49,695 nucleotides of DNA from Bacteroides sp. (GCA_020861095.1 JAJBTC010000053.1:1-49695), one strand, 5' to 3'. Counted from the first letter of the stretch, positions 33,568 through 43,456 are shown. Made by a program: numbers and translations. The notes: generated from the sequence alone by a model not told the origin.

Positions 33568-36006
33568 TTAATATTCGAGTTTGATATCGTCTAAATAAAG
33601 TTTGTTTCCGGTGAACTCCTTGCTGGCATTCCCAGTGAACCCGCTACTGGGCATATCCATCTGGTCCAGAGAATTGAGACCAGAAGAGAATGCGATAGAA
33701 AGATGGGTTGCTTTTAGAGAAGCATACTGTTCATGGTAGACGATCTCTATGGTTTTCTGCTCATACGCACTATTGGAGCCCTCTTCCAGGAACTGTTCTC
33801 CGATAACGATATTCCCACTCATGACTTTGATATCCACACTGAATTTCTGACTTCCTACTCCCTGATAGTTATAATAAAACGACAGGGCGGCAGGCCGGGA
33901 AGTAAACTCATATCCATACTGAGGTTGATTGTCCGCCCCCATAGTGCCCAGGAAAAGCTCCGCGGCAGTGATATTCTCCAGTTTACCTGCCGGTGAAATG
34001 AGAGCAATGGGTAACGCGTTGTTATCACCCCAGCCGATTGTCACAAGTTCCGCCGCATAAGTCCCGAAATTAGAAGTCGTTCTTCTGGTTCCCGAATTGG
34101 ACTGATACGCGTTTGTCTTTCTTCCCTGAGAAGTAATCGCGTTCAATGAACACCACCCGGGAATCGTTTCATCTTCCTCCGTATTCAGATACCAGCGTGT
34201 CCAGTTGGAAGTAACAGAGGTATTTCCGGACCACTCTTCCAGGTCCGAATTGGGTACCTGTCTGGCCTGTTCGGTAGTGATCGGATGAGTAGAAGAAGTA
34301 TATATATAATTACCATTCTTCTCGTATCCGGCTCTCACCAGGTAGGTATTTTCTTTATCCGCATCCAAAGGCAAAGAAATGGTGATGACATCTCCTTCTC
34401 TCTGTTGTGCCGGTGTGATCCAGTTGCCTTCATCTTGCGGATCACAATACTCCACAACTACATGCTCATCCCGGAGATAGGCGGTCACCGCGTCATTCTC
34501 ACCCACGATAGTCAATATAGCTTTACCTGCCCAGACATCTCCCGCGGTCAACGCTTTCACCTCAAACTGAGGATCTCCCGTCTGAGCCGGGATCTCATTG
34601 GAAGTTTTGCTTCTGTAAACAGCCCGAAGATCTATTTCAGCAAATACAGGAGAAGGAAGAGTGACCTCTACCTGATGGTTCAGCCCGTCCGATAAGATCA
34701 CAGACACAGAAGTAGCATCTGACCACACCCCATAAGATTGATATTGGAATTTCAGCAGGGAAGGATCGCCATCAAGGACCAGAGAGGCGGTTATTTTCTG
34801 ACTTCCCAACGCCACGGTTTCCGTAGAAATAAGTTCCAGTTGATTGGAAGTACACAGGACTTTCAACGTCATCTCAGATTCACTCACTCTGGACAACTTA
34901 TCTGTTGCCTGTAAGGTGAAAACCGCGGGACTGTTGTCCTGTGTCACCAACAGATTAGCGAGGACTTCTGTGAAATCGATCACAGCCATTTTTTCTACAT
35001 TCTTCTCTACTCCCCGTAGTTGCAGGCCCAGCGACTTCAGCAACTCCAGGTCTGCCGCGGAAGCATGGATGAGTTCGATCTCTTCAGGCCAGCCCATTTC
35101 TTTCAGCACCTCCGATTGAGTAGTCAGTTGTATTTTGGATATTCCGGCAAGCGCCTGAAGCAATACGGAAGTTTTCCCTCCTGCCACGTAGCCGCCCTCC
35201 ACAATAGTCTGTGTCTCCCCGGACTCAAAACCAGTAGCTATAAAATAAGGCGCAGGAGCACTCAGTACTTCATCCGAAATATCGACCTCCACAGGTACAC
35301 GCTCCGTGGCATCGTCAAAGGATACCTGCAACGAAGTACTTCCCAGATTCACATTCATTTTTAAGATATAGTGTTCGCGACCTTTGGCATCTTCCACCAC
35401 AGCTGCTTCGATGGTGGTAAACTCACCACCTTCACGCTTTACTCTGGCGTATACCACAAAGTTACCGGGTTGCAGGTAGGCAGCTCTTTCCTCATCTCCG
35501 GCAAACTCGATCTCTGTGCCGCTGGCAGACTCCACCAGGGTCGAATATTCACTGAAATATTCCTTATAGGCATCTGTATACTCTACGGTGACTTTCACAT
35601 TGGCCAGCGAACAAACAACCTCTACCTGAGTGGTCTCGTCTTTTGTGACCGTAAAGTCTTTCGTCCCCTCAAAGTAAGGAGCATCAAAACCTTCCTGAGT
35701 CAGACTACCGTACGAAGCTTTCAGCGTATAGCTTCCTGAGGCGATGACATATTCATCCGGGAACTGATTCAGGCTTTCCCAATAGCCAATCTCTTCTTCA
35801 CCTTTCAAAATAGTTATGTCAAACTCTGAAACATCCAGGTCGAGAACTTCTGCGCCTGAACGGGTCTGCATACTTTGTACTTCTGTGTTTGCTGTCACTC
35901 TCAACCGCATCTTCCCCGTTGTAGAACCGTGATTGTCCTGTACACATGAAGTCAGCGAACCAATCACAACGATCAGTAAGCCTAATCCTATTTTTCTATT
36001 CATCAA
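33568..36006 (-). CDS. Large DUF4493 lipoprotein with PCMD-like C-terminus
   Basis: An 812-residue lipoprotein, first gene of the leftward operon (signal MMNRKIGLGLLIVVIGSL, lipobox LTSC). Its N-terminal 250 residues are DUF4493-like (FDITILKGEEEIGYWESLNQ, ASGSYTLKASYGSLTQEGFD). Several beta-sandwich-like regions follow. The C-terminal 230 residues (NSDLEEWSG, AELFLGTMGADNQPQYGYEF, TSRPAALSFYYNYQG, GNKLYLDDIKLEY) have the layout of a PCMD/jelly-roll carbohydrate-binding-like domain. Transcription probably starts at the minus-strand TATCTTTG at 36070-36077, giving a leader of about 57 nt. Either of two adjacent ATGs may start translation. Confidence 0.8.
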   Translation of the reverse strand: MMNRKIGLGLLIVVIGSLTSCVQDNHGSTTGKMRLRVTANTEVQSMQTRSGAEVLDLDVSEFDITILKGEEEIGYWESLNQFPDEYVIASGSYTLKASYGSLTQEGFDAPYFEGTKDFTVTKDETTQVEVVCSLANVKVTVEYTDAYKEYFSEYSTLVESASGTEIEFAGDEERAAYLQPGNFVVYARVKREGGEFTTIEAAVVEDAKGREHYILKMNVNLGSTSLQVSFDDATERVPVEVDISDEVLSAPAPYFIATGFESGETQTIVEGGYVAGGKTSVLLQALAGISKIQLTTQSEVLKEMGWPEEIELIHASAADLELLKSLGLQLRGVEKNVEKMAVIDFTEVLANLLVTQDNSPAVFTLQATDKLSRVSESEMTLKVLCTSNQLELISTETVALGSQKITASLVLDGDPSLLKFQYQSYGVWSDATSVSVILSDGLNHQVEVTLPSPVFAEIDLRAVYRSKTSNEIPAQTGDPQFEVKALTAGDVWAGKAILTIVGENDAVTAYLRDEHVVVEYCDPQDEGNWITPAQQREGDVITISLPLDADKENTYLVRAGYEKNGNYIYTSSTHPITTEQARQVPNSDLEEWSGNTSVTSNWTRWYLNTEEDETIPGWCSLNAITSQGRKTNAYQSNSGTRRTTSNFGTYAAELVTIGWGDNNALPIALISPAGKLENITAAELFLGTMGADNQPQYGYEFTSRPAALSFYYNYQGVGSQKFSVDIKVMSGNIVIGEQFLEEGSNSAYEQKTIEIVYHEQYASLKATHLSIAFSSGLNSLDQMDMPSSGFTGNASKEFTGNKLYLDDIKLEY

Positions 36007-36069
36007 ATAATAGATTTTTTTAATGAAAATTCATGAACCTTTTTAAACCCAAATAAAGAAAAATTACGG

Positions 36070-36077
36070 CAAAGATA
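36070..36077 (-). promoter_or_regulatory. -7 promoter motif TATCTTTG of the six-gene lipoprotein operon
   Basis: Reads CAAAGATA on the plus strand. A TTTG lies 23 nt upstream, slightly beyond usual spacing. The rest of the 36007-36307 gap is AT-rich and contains no gene. Confidence 0.6.
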
Positions 36078-36307
36078 ATAATTTTATTAATTATAGACAG
36101 CAAACAGACCTGGAACAAAAGGTTTTTATTTTTTTCAGGTCAGCTTTAAAGATATTTTCCAGGCCATTCTGAGCATACCTTTGAATAAAGTGGTTTCTCT
36201 GATTTTCCTATTCACATAGCATCAAAGCCTCTTTTCCGAGCAGCGAACACCCCAGAGTTATTCTTCCATTCATTCTCAATCGCGGATATGATTTTCTATT
36301 TTTCAAT

Positions 36308-39265
36308 TTACGGTTTCATGACCACACCCAATTTCTTTTTTCCATCCATTTTGACGATAAGGGGAGACTCAAAAGAGACATGACGCAAAAATTCCGTTTC
36401 CTCTACTGCTGGCTGCGCATCCAGAAACGCCTGATCATACACTCCATCCTGCATAAACGCGTTGATCGTGAAATAGCCCACGCCAAAAGAGGTCAGGTTC
36501 TGGAAAAAGTGTGTTCCCTGGCTCGGATCTATCCGATAATTGGTGAGCCCGGCCTCTACGATCACCCGCGCTCCGGAGATGTGAGGCCATTTGACGGGTA
36601 TCCCCAACCAGGGATCACTGCTCCCCCACCGTCCGGGGCCCACCAGCACATACTTCCTGCCGGCATCCAGGAAACGACGGTTGATCTTCTCGATCTCCCA
36701 GGCAATCTTCTGATTGTTGGAGGCACTGTAGCCATCGGTCTTCACATACACTACATCATAGATATCCTCCATGATCCCGTGTCCCAGAGAATTCTCCGAA
36801 CGGAGTATCACCGCTTCATCCGGGATCAGGGTCAAATCCTCGTCCAGCATCTCTTTGCTGTCTACAATGGGACGTATCTGCAACAGATAGAACGTACCTG
36901 TCTTGTCATGGTCCCGGCTCAGGTTAACGGCAAACTCGATCTCTACCGGACGGCGCATCTCCTGTTCACTGTATTTCAAGACCAACTGCAGGATACGTGC
37001 CAGCGGGAATACATCGTGCTGCAGGATATTGGCAAACGTGATCACCTTGCGTCCTCCCGGATAGAGTCCGTCCCGGATGATCTGGTCATACGGATCGTAT
37101 GTAGAGGCTATGTATTGCAGAGACCCATCCTGTTCTGCTTCTTTGACGTGCAGTTTCAACAAGTTGAACCCATCGTCTATGGAGAATTCATGGCCCGCGT
37201 TTTTCAGGTCCAGTGCATAGAACCGGGTCTGCGTCTCTTTGAGGGCGATCTCCATCTCACTGGTTTGCAGTACCTGGTGCGGATGATACGGAGAGAACCT
37301 CAGCGTCATCCCTCCGTCTACGATGTATTTTCCCAGGCCGAGAGCCAGATTCACGGTTCCCTCCTCTGCTTTTTCGTCTCCCAATGGATAATAATTGAGC
37401 GACCGGGCTACTCCGGACATCGAAGGGTAGTAACGATCTCCATACTGATTGCCTACCACTTCCTGCAGGATCACTGCCATCTTTTCCCGGTCAATCACAT
37501 TGGAGGTAGCCTGCATATAGGCTTTACTGTCCCGGAAATAGACAGATGCGTATACCCCTTTGATCGCATCCGAGAGCATCCGCAGCATCTCGTATTTATC
37601 ATCTAAGAAAGGGATCATATAGGTATTGTATATCCCCGCAAAAGGCTGATAATGCGAATCTTCCAGCAGGCTCGACGAACGAATGGCAATGGGTGACTTC
37701 ACGACATCGAAGAAAGTAAAGAAATCTTCTACCAGCCGGTCGGGCAGTTTCGCTTTCAGGAAATATTTCAGGATAGCTTCGTCGTCCATATCCGAAAGAG
37801 CGATCTGATACAGGTTGTTCGTTTCCATAAACTCGTCGAAGACATCCGTACAGAGCACCACCGTTTTAGGAATGGCCACACGGGCATTCTCAAACTCTTC
37901 AAACTCCGGATGGCGTTTCACCATATTATCGATAAAAGCCAGTCCGCGTCCTTTACCACCGAGTGATCCGTCTCCGATACGGGCAAAGTTGGAGTAACGG
38001 TCAAACTGTTCCCTGCGGAAAATAGCCACCACTCCCTGATTCTTCATCTTACGGTATTTCACGATCGCCTCAAAGATGATCCTCCGGTGCGCATCCACAT
38101 CCTGCAGGCTGTTCCAGGTAATCGGCTTGAGAAACTCCGCAATAGGGAACATGGCACGGGAATAGAGCCAGCGACTGATGTGGTTGTGACTGATGTGATA
38201 AAGGAATGATTCGGCAGGAATGGCGAAAAGTACATTCTGCAACTCTTTCAGATTCCTCACACGCGCGATCTCCTCCTGTGTATCGGGATTGCGGAACACA
38301 AAATCACCGAACCCGAAATTATTGGAGACAGACCGCCGCAGGTCCACATCCATCTTCTTGGAGTTCTTATCGATAAAACTGGCGGCATACCGCGCGGCAT
38401 AGACGGCATTCTCCGACTCCGCAGACTGGATGATGATCGGCACAAAAGGATCTTCCTTACGGATACGGGCACAGAGCTTGATCCCGGCCATGGGGTCTTT
38501 CTCCCCTTCCCGGGGAAAACGCACATCGGTGATCACCCCCAATACATTGTTACTGTATTTGTCATAGATGGCAGTAGCTTCCTCATACGTACGCGCCAAC
38601 ACGATCTTGGGCCTTCCGCGCATACGCAGCGTACGTTGGTGGGCATTCAGCGCTTCCGTAGAAAATTCCTGGCTCTGTTTCAGTACGAACTTATAGAGGT
38701 TGGGAAGTACGGAAGAGTAGAACCGGATGCTGTCTTCGACCAGCAGGATCAGCTGTACACCGACCTCTTCCACATCATGCTCCAGATTCATCTTGTCTTC
38801 GATCAGCTTGATGATAGAGACCAGCAGATCTGTATTGCCCAACCAGCAGAAGACATAATCGAACGCGCTCAGATCTTCATCTGCGATGCGTTGGGAGATC
38901 CCGTGACTGAAAGGGGTCAGGATTACGATAGGGATCTGCCCGTAGAGACTTTTGATCCGGCGGCCGATATCAAAACTATCGTTATCTCCCGTTCCGGGCA
39001 TACAGATCACCAGGTCGAAAGACATCTCTGCCAACAAAGAGAGGGCCTCTTTTTCGGTAGAGACCTGCGAAAAACGGGGTGGATATCTCAGGGACAAAGA
39101 TGTATATTCATTGAATATCTTTTCATCGATACGCCCGTCGTCTTCCAGCATAAAAGCGTCATACGGATTGGCAATCAGCAAGATATTGAAGATGCGACGA
39201 GGCATCAGATTGGCAAATTGCGTATCTTTGAAATAAAGTTGGTTCAATTTCAGTTTGGTAAGCAT
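36308..39265 (-). CDS. Receiver-domain / PEP-pyruvate-binding (PPDK N-domain) fusion protein
   Basis: A 985-residue cytosolic protein. Residues about 25-160 form a receiver-like fold without a phospho-acceptor (CMPGTGDND where Asp is expected). Residues about 170-305 form a canonical receiver with VEDS (177-179), acceptor Asp247 in ITDVRFP, Ser281 and Lys300. From about 430 there is a PPDK/PEP-synthase ATP-grasp domain (GDGSLGGKGRGLAFID, AIRSSSLLEDS, LLQIRPI). The usual phosphohistidine motif (TxHAA type) is not seen; the C-terminus instead has VGPGRWGSSDPWLGIPVKW and DPSQGTHFF. Classical PEP synthesis is therefore doubtful; a signal-controlled ATP-dependent phosphotransfer is inferred. Monocistronic; the promoter is not identified. 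Confidence 0.85.
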   Translation of the reverse strand: MLTKLKLNQLYFKDTQFANLMPRRIFNILLIANPYDAFMLEDDGRIDEKIFNEYTSLSLRYPPRFSQVSTEKEALSLLAEMSFDLVICMPGTGDNDSFDIGRRIKSLYGQIPIVILTPFSHGISQRIADEDLSAFDYVFCWLGNTDLLVSIIKLIEDKMNLEHDVEEVGVQLILLVEDSIRFYSSVLPNLYKFVLKQSQEFSTEALNAHQRTLRMRGRPKIVLARTYEEATAIYDKYSNNVLGVITDVRFPREGEKDPMAGIKLCARIRKEDPFVPIIIQSAESENAVYAARYAASFIDKNSKKMDVDLRRSVSNNFGFGDFVFRNPDTQEEIARVRNLKELQNVLFAIPAESFLYHISHNHISRWLYSRAMFPIAEFLKPITWNSLQDVDAHRRIIFEAIVKYRKMKNQGVVAIFRREQFDRYSNFARIGDGSLGGKGRGLAFIDNMVKRHPEFEEFENARVAIPKTVVLCTDVFDEFMETNNLYQIALSDMDDEAILKYFLKAKLPDRLVEDFFTFFDVVKSPIAIRSSSLLEDSHYQPFAGIYNTYMIPFLDDKYEMLRMLSDAIKGVYASVYFRDSKAYMQATSNVIDREKMAVILQEVVGNQYGDRYYPSMSGVARSLNYYPLGDEKAEEGTVNLALGLGKYIVDGGMTLRFSPYHPHQVLQTSEMEIALKETQTRFYALDLKNAGHEFSIDDGFNLLKLHVKEAEQDGSLQYIASTYDPYDQIIRDGLYPGGRKVITFANILQHDVFPLARILQLVLKYSEQEMRRPVEIEFAVNLSRDHDKTGTFYLLQIRPIVDSKEMLDEDLTLIPDEAVILRSENSLGHGIMEDIYDVVYVKTDGYSASNNQKIAWEIEKINRRFLDAGRKYVLVGPGRWGSSDPWLGIPVKWPHISGARVIVEAGLTNYRIDPSQGTHFFQNLTSFGVGYFTINAFMQDGVYDQAFLDAQPAVEETEFLRHVSFESPLIVKMDGKKKLGVVMKP

Positions 39266-39628
39266 ATGGTTGTTTATTTACGATTGACTGATTTACGATG
39301 TACGATGGGTATCCCATGACTTTATATCCAGGTATACCATCCTCTGTGATGTGCTACCGGAGCATACGATCTCATTTCATTCTACACTTACTATGTACAA
39401 AGGATATCCCATCCATCGTACATCGCAACGTTCCTTGATGTGAATCATCCGTTAATGGTCATGACGAAGGAGTAAATCCATACATCGTAAATCAAACTGT
39501 TTGGTCTGACAAAATTCGCTTTTTTTATCGGGAAAAGCAAACCGGCCTCGGCTTTTATGGAAAGTGGAGAATTTTTGAGGTTTTTTCTTATTTTTGTATC
39601 TTATCAAATAAACAGGACACATAGAGTT
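39266..39628. other. Intergenic region with repeat fragments and a divergent promoter
   Basis: TTTACGATTGACTGATTTAC at 39279-39298 is another fragment of the dispersed TCGTAAATC family in reverse, and CATCGTAAATC at 39482-39492 is a forward fragment. TATTTTTG at 39589-39596 is a -7 motif for the peptidase gene, 33 nt before its ATG. No gene is seen. Confidence 0.6.
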
Positions 39629-41740
39629 ATGAAAAAAACTTTTTTATTACTAACAGGAGGATGCTTGATGTTTGGATACAATGCACCTAAAAAGATCACC
39701 TATCCGGAAACAGCCCAAGTAGACACAGTAGATATCTATTTCGGGACTGAGGTGCCGGATCCCTATCGCTGGCTCGAGAACGACACGTCAGCAGCCACTG
39801 CTGCCTGGGTAGAAGCACAGAATGAAGTGACCAGTGCTTATCTGGAAGGCATCCCTTTCCGGGAACAATTGCTGGAGCGGCTGACGGAACTGACCAATTA
39901 TGAGAAAATCGGTACACCCTCCAAGAAACACGGAAAATACTATTTCTATCGCAACGACGGACTGCAGAATCAGAGTGTTTTGTATGTACAGGACGCGCTG
40001 GACAGTGAAGCGCGTGTATTCCTGGATCCGAACCAACTCTCGGACGATGGTACTGTGGCGTTGAGCGGTCTCTCTCTCTCCAACGATGGCAAATATGCGG
40101 CATATTCTATTTCACGCAGTGGATCGGACTGGCGGGAGATCTTCGTCATGGATGCGGAGACCGGCGAACTACTGGACGACCACATCCTCTGGGCCAAATT
40201 CTCCGGTGCGCAATGGGAGGGAAACGGATTCTATTACAGTGCCTACGATGCTCCGGAAGCAGGTAAAGAGTATTCCCATGTGAATGAGAATCACAAAATA
40301 TTTTATCATACATTGGGGGAACCTCAATCCAGAGACCGCCTGATCTACCACAATCCCAATCATCCGAAACGGTTCTATACGGCAAGTGTGACGGAAGATG
40401 AACGCATTCTTTTTATCTACGAATCCGGTGAGGGCCGCGGGAACGCGTTGTATATGAAGGACCTGCGCAAACCGAATGCTCCGGTGGTGCCACTGGCTAC
40501 TGATTTCGAATACCAATACTATCCGGTAGAGACGGTCGGAGACAATCTCTATTTCTATACCAACTATCAGGCTCCTAAAGGGAAGGTGATGGTTACGGAC
40601 ATCAACCATCCTACACTGGAAAACTGGAAAGAGGTGATCCCGGAAAAGGGATCTGTGCTTTCCAGTGTCAACATCATTGACAATAAATTACTTACTACTT
40701 ATGAAAAAGATGCCGCGCACCATGCGTATGTGTATGACCTGGAAGGAAATCTCACTCAGGAGATCCCCCTTCCCTCTCTTGGCTCAGTAGGCTTCAGTGG
40801 CAACAAAGATGACAAAGAGTGTTTCTTCGGATTTACTTCGTTCACCATCCCGGGAGTAACGTATACGTATGACATGGACAGCAATACCTACCAACTGTTC
40901 CGTGCTCCGGAAGTGAAATTCAATCCGGATGAATTTACTACCGAACAGATCTTTTTCGACAGTAAAGACGGTACGAAAGTCCCGATGTTCCTTACGTATA
41001 AGAAGGGCCTGAAAAGAGACGGTAAAAATCCGGTCTACCTCTATGGATACGGCGGATTCAACATCAGCCTGAATCCCGGGTTCTCTACTGCCCGCATCCC
41101 CTTTTTAGAGAACGGTGGCATCTATGTACAGGTGAATCTGCGCGGAGGAGGTGAATACGGCGAAGAATGGCACATAGCAGGAACCAAGATGCAGAAACAA
41201 AATGTATTTGACGACTTTATTTCTGCGGCGGAATATCTGATAGCGAACCACTACACTTCACCGGAAAAAATAGCGATCGTAGGCGGATCGAACGGTGGGC
41301 TATTGGTAGGAGCCTGCATGGCACAACGTCCCGAACTGTTCGGGGTAGCCATTCCACAGGTAGGGGTCATGGATATGCTCCGCTATCACAAATTCACCAT
41401 TGGCTGGAACTGGGCCAGTGACTACGGAACCAGTGAAGAGAGTCCGGAAATGTTTGAGTACCTGAGAAGTTATTCTCCCCTCCATACGCTGAAACCGGGA
41501 ACGACTTATCCGGCTACCCTGGTGACTACAGCCGATCATGACGACCGTGTAGTGCCGGCTCACTCTTTCAAATTCGCGGCAACCCTGCAGGAATGCAACG
41601 ATGGTACAAACCCGACGCTGATCCGTATCGAGACCAAAGCAGGACACGGCGCGGGAAAGCCCATTGCGAAAGTTCTGGAAGAACAGGCAGATATTTATTC
41701 GTTTATCATGTACAATCTGGGCATGAAACCTACATTCTGA
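39629..41740 (+). CDS. Prolyl oligopeptidase (S9A family)
   Basis: A 703-residue serine peptidase that cleaves after proline in short peptides. An N-terminal seven-bladed beta-propeller (about 70-420) precedes an alpha/beta hydrolase domain. The catalytic triad is visible: Ser554 in GGSNGGLLVG, Asp in DHDDRV (about 638), and His673 in GHGAGKP. The N-terminus MKKTFLLLTGGCLMFGYNAP is signal-like, so periplasmic export, possibly as a lipoprotein at Cys12, is likely. The frame is open to 39557, but the promoter motif at 39589-39596 lies inside that extension, so the ATG at 39629 is used. Terminator at 41807. Confidence 0.93.
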   Translation: MKKTFLLLTGGCLMFGYNAPKKITYPETAQVDTVDIYFGTEVPDPYRWLENDTSAATAAWVEAQNEVTSAYLEGIPFREQLLERLTELTNYEKIGTPSKKHGKYYFYRNDGLQNQSVLYVQDALDSEARVFLDPNQLSDDGTVALSGLSLSNDGKYAAYSISRSGSDWREIFVMDAETGELLDDHILWAKFSGAQWEGNGFYYSAYDAPEAGKEYSHVNENHKIFYHTLGEPQSRDRLIYHNPNHPKRFYTASVTEDERILFIYESGEGRGNALYMKDLRKPNAPVVPLATDFEYQYYPVETVGDNLYFYTNYQAPKGKVMVTDINHPTLENWKEVIPEKGSVLSSVNIIDNKLLTTYEKDAAHHAYVYDLEGNLTQEIPLPSLGSVGFSGNKDDKECFFGFTSFTIPGVTYTYDMDSNTYQLFRAPEVKFNPDEFTTEQIFFDSKDGTKVPMFLTYKKGLKRDGKNPVYLYGYGGFNISLNPGFSTARIPFLENGGIYVQVNLRGGGEYGEEWHIAGTKMQKQNVFDDFISAAEYLIANHYTSPEKIAIVGGSNGGLLVGACMAQRPELFGVAIPQVGVMDMLRYHKFTIGWNWASDYGTSEESPEMFEYLRSYSPLHTLKPGTTYPATLVTTADHDDRVVPAHSFKFAATLQECNDGTNPTLIRIETKAGHGAGKPIAKVLEEQADIYSFIMYNLGMKPTF

Positions 41741-41806
41741 GAACCATCCGGATAGGATCATTTCTGTTGCAGAAAAGATCATCCTCCGGCATATGGGATG
41801 TATAAA

Positions 41807-41846
41807 GGAGATGCCTCTTGTTATTAAAAGGTGTCTCCCTTTTTTA
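41807..41846 (+). terminator. Terminator of the prolyl oligopeptidase gene
   Basis: GGAGATGCC (41807-41815) pairs with GGTGTCTCC (41830-41838, two G-U-type positions), followed by eight Ts. Confidence 0.85.
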
Positions 41847-42060
41847 TCTCTTCACCGGATCTCCATTCATAGATCCAGGCTTCCTCACAGAGATAAGTGA
41901 GTCATAAACTACACATAGGATATACGTTGGATAAGTTCATCTCTGTGATCTACCGTGCTTATCTGCCGGAAGCAATTTTCTGCCCATCACAAATCCTATC
42001 ATTTTATCACTCATTAAACAAATTTACCGGTAAAAAATTAGGATGTCTCATATAATTCTC

Positions 42061-42068
42061 TAATTTTG
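42061..42068 (+). promoter_or_regulatory. -7 promoter motif TAATTTTG of the second GDH gene
   Basis: Exact TAnnTTTG match, 51 nt before the ATG at 42119; no clear -33 element. Confidence 0.6.
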
Positions 42069-42118
42069 CACTATACATATTGACATTTTATCATAAACAA
42101 CCCAATAAATGATATACC

Positions 42119-43456
42119 ATGAATATTGAAAAACTGATGGCTTCTCTGGAAGCGAAACACCCCGGTGAAAAAGAATATCTGCAGGCAGTGAAAGAGGTAT
42201 TGCTCTCTATCGAAGAGGTATATAACCAGCATCCGGAATTCGGGAAAGCAAAGATCATCGAAAGATTAGTAGAGCCGGACAGGATATTTACTTTCCGCGT
42301 TACATGGGTCGATGATAAAGGAGAAGTACAAACCAACCTCGGCTACCGGGTACAATTCAATAATGCGATCGGTCCTTACAAAGGGGGTATCCGTTTCCAC
42401 GCCTCCGTCAACCTTTCCATCCTCAAATTCCTGGCTTTCGAACAGATCTTTAAAAATGCACTCACTACCCTCCCGATGGGGGGAGGCAAAGGAGGATCGG
42501 ACTTCTCGGTACGGGGCAAAAGTGCGAACGAGATCATGCGCTTCTGTCAGGCATTTATGCTGGAACTCTGGCGACACCTGGGACCGGATATGGATGTTCC
42601 GGCAGGCGACATTGGGGTGAGTGGCAGAGAAGTGGGATATATGTTTGGTATGTACAAGAAGCTCACCCGTGAATTCACCGGTACGTTCACAGGCAAAGGG
42701 TTGGAATACGGTGGCTCTCTGATCCGTCCGGAAGCAACAGGTTTCGGAGGGCTCTATTTCGTGAACCAGATGCTGCAAACGCAAGGGATAGATATAAAAG
42801 GAAAAACAGTTGCCATCTCCGGATTTGGCAATGTAGCCTGGGGTGCTGCTCTGAAAGCGACGGAGCTGGGTGCAAAGGTGATCACACTTTCCGGTCCCGA
42901 CGGATATGTATACGATCCGGAAGGGATCCGTGGGGAAAAGATCGACTATATGCTGGAACTCCGGGCCAGCGGGAACGATGAGGTGGCCCCCTATGCCGAT
43001 GAATTCCCTTCCGCCACCTTCGTCGCCGGCAAACGTCCCTGGGAAGTAAAAGCGGATATTGCCCTGCCGTGTGCCACCCAGAATGAGCTGAACGGCGAGG
43101 ATGCGATGGAACTGATCCGCAATGGCGTGATCTGCGTAGGCGAGATTTCCAATATGGGATGTACTCCCGAAGCCATTGACACATTCCTGGAACACAAGAT
43201 CATGTATGCCCCCGGCAAGGCAGCCAATGCGGGAGGGGTAGCTACCTCCGGTCTGGAAATGTCTCAGAACGCGATGCACCTGAGCTGGAGCGCCGCCGAA
43301 GTAGATGAGAAGTTAAAAGGGATCATGCAGGCGATCCACGATCAATGTGTAAAATATGGAACAGAAGCGGATGGATACATCAATTACCTGAAAGGAGCAA
43401 ATATCGCAGGCTTTATGAAAGTAGCGAAAGCCATGCTGGGGCAGGGTATCCTATAA
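42119..43456 (+). CDS. Glutamate dehydrogenase, predicted NAD type
   Basis: A 445-residue hexameric glutamate dehydrogenase paralogous to the one at 25116. It shares the substrate site (PMGGGKGGSD, DVPAGDIGVSGREVG). The dinucleotide loop differs: ISGFGNVAWGAALKATELGA and ITLSGPDGYVYDPEGI, closely resembling the NAD-specific clostridial enzyme as I recall it. NAD use and a catabolic role are therefore inferred. Codon usage is ordinary for the window (GGG, GGC, CCG), unlike the strongly biased paralogue. The gene is monocistronic, with a promoter motif 51 nt upstream. It is followed by the palindrome island. Confidence 0.93.
   Translation: MNIEKLMASLEAKHPGEKEYLQAVKEVLLSIEEVYNQHPEFGKAKIIERLVEPDRIFTFRVTWVDDKGEVQTNLGYRVQFNNAIGPYKGGIRFHASVNLSILKFLAFEQIFKNALTTLPMGGGKGGSDFSVRGKSANEIMRFCQAFMLELWRHLGPDMDVPAGDIGVSGREVGYMFGMYKKLTREFTGTFTGKGLEYGGSLIRPEATGFGGLYFVNQMLQTQGIDIKGKTVAISGFGNVAWGAALKATELGAKVITLSGPDGYVYDPEGIRGEKIDYMLELRASGNDEVAPYADEFPSATFVAGKRPWEVKADIALPCATQNELNGEDAMELIRNGVICVGEISNMGCTPEAIDTFLEHKIMYAPGKAANAGGVATSGLEMSQNAMHLSWSAAEVDEKLKGIMQAIHDQCVKYGTEADGYINYLKGANIAGFMKVAKAMLGQGIL

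Noticed and set aside
26857..36006. Polysaccharide utilisation locus
   Set aside because: No SusC/SusD pair, glycoside hydrolase or regulator in the operon; the PCMD domain name alone is not evidence of glycan use.
36380..37606. 408-codon plus-strand ORF
   Set aside because: Antisense shadow of the receiver/ATP-grasp fusion gene.
42266..43279. 337-codon minus-strand ORF
   Set aside because: Antisense shadow of the second GDH gene.
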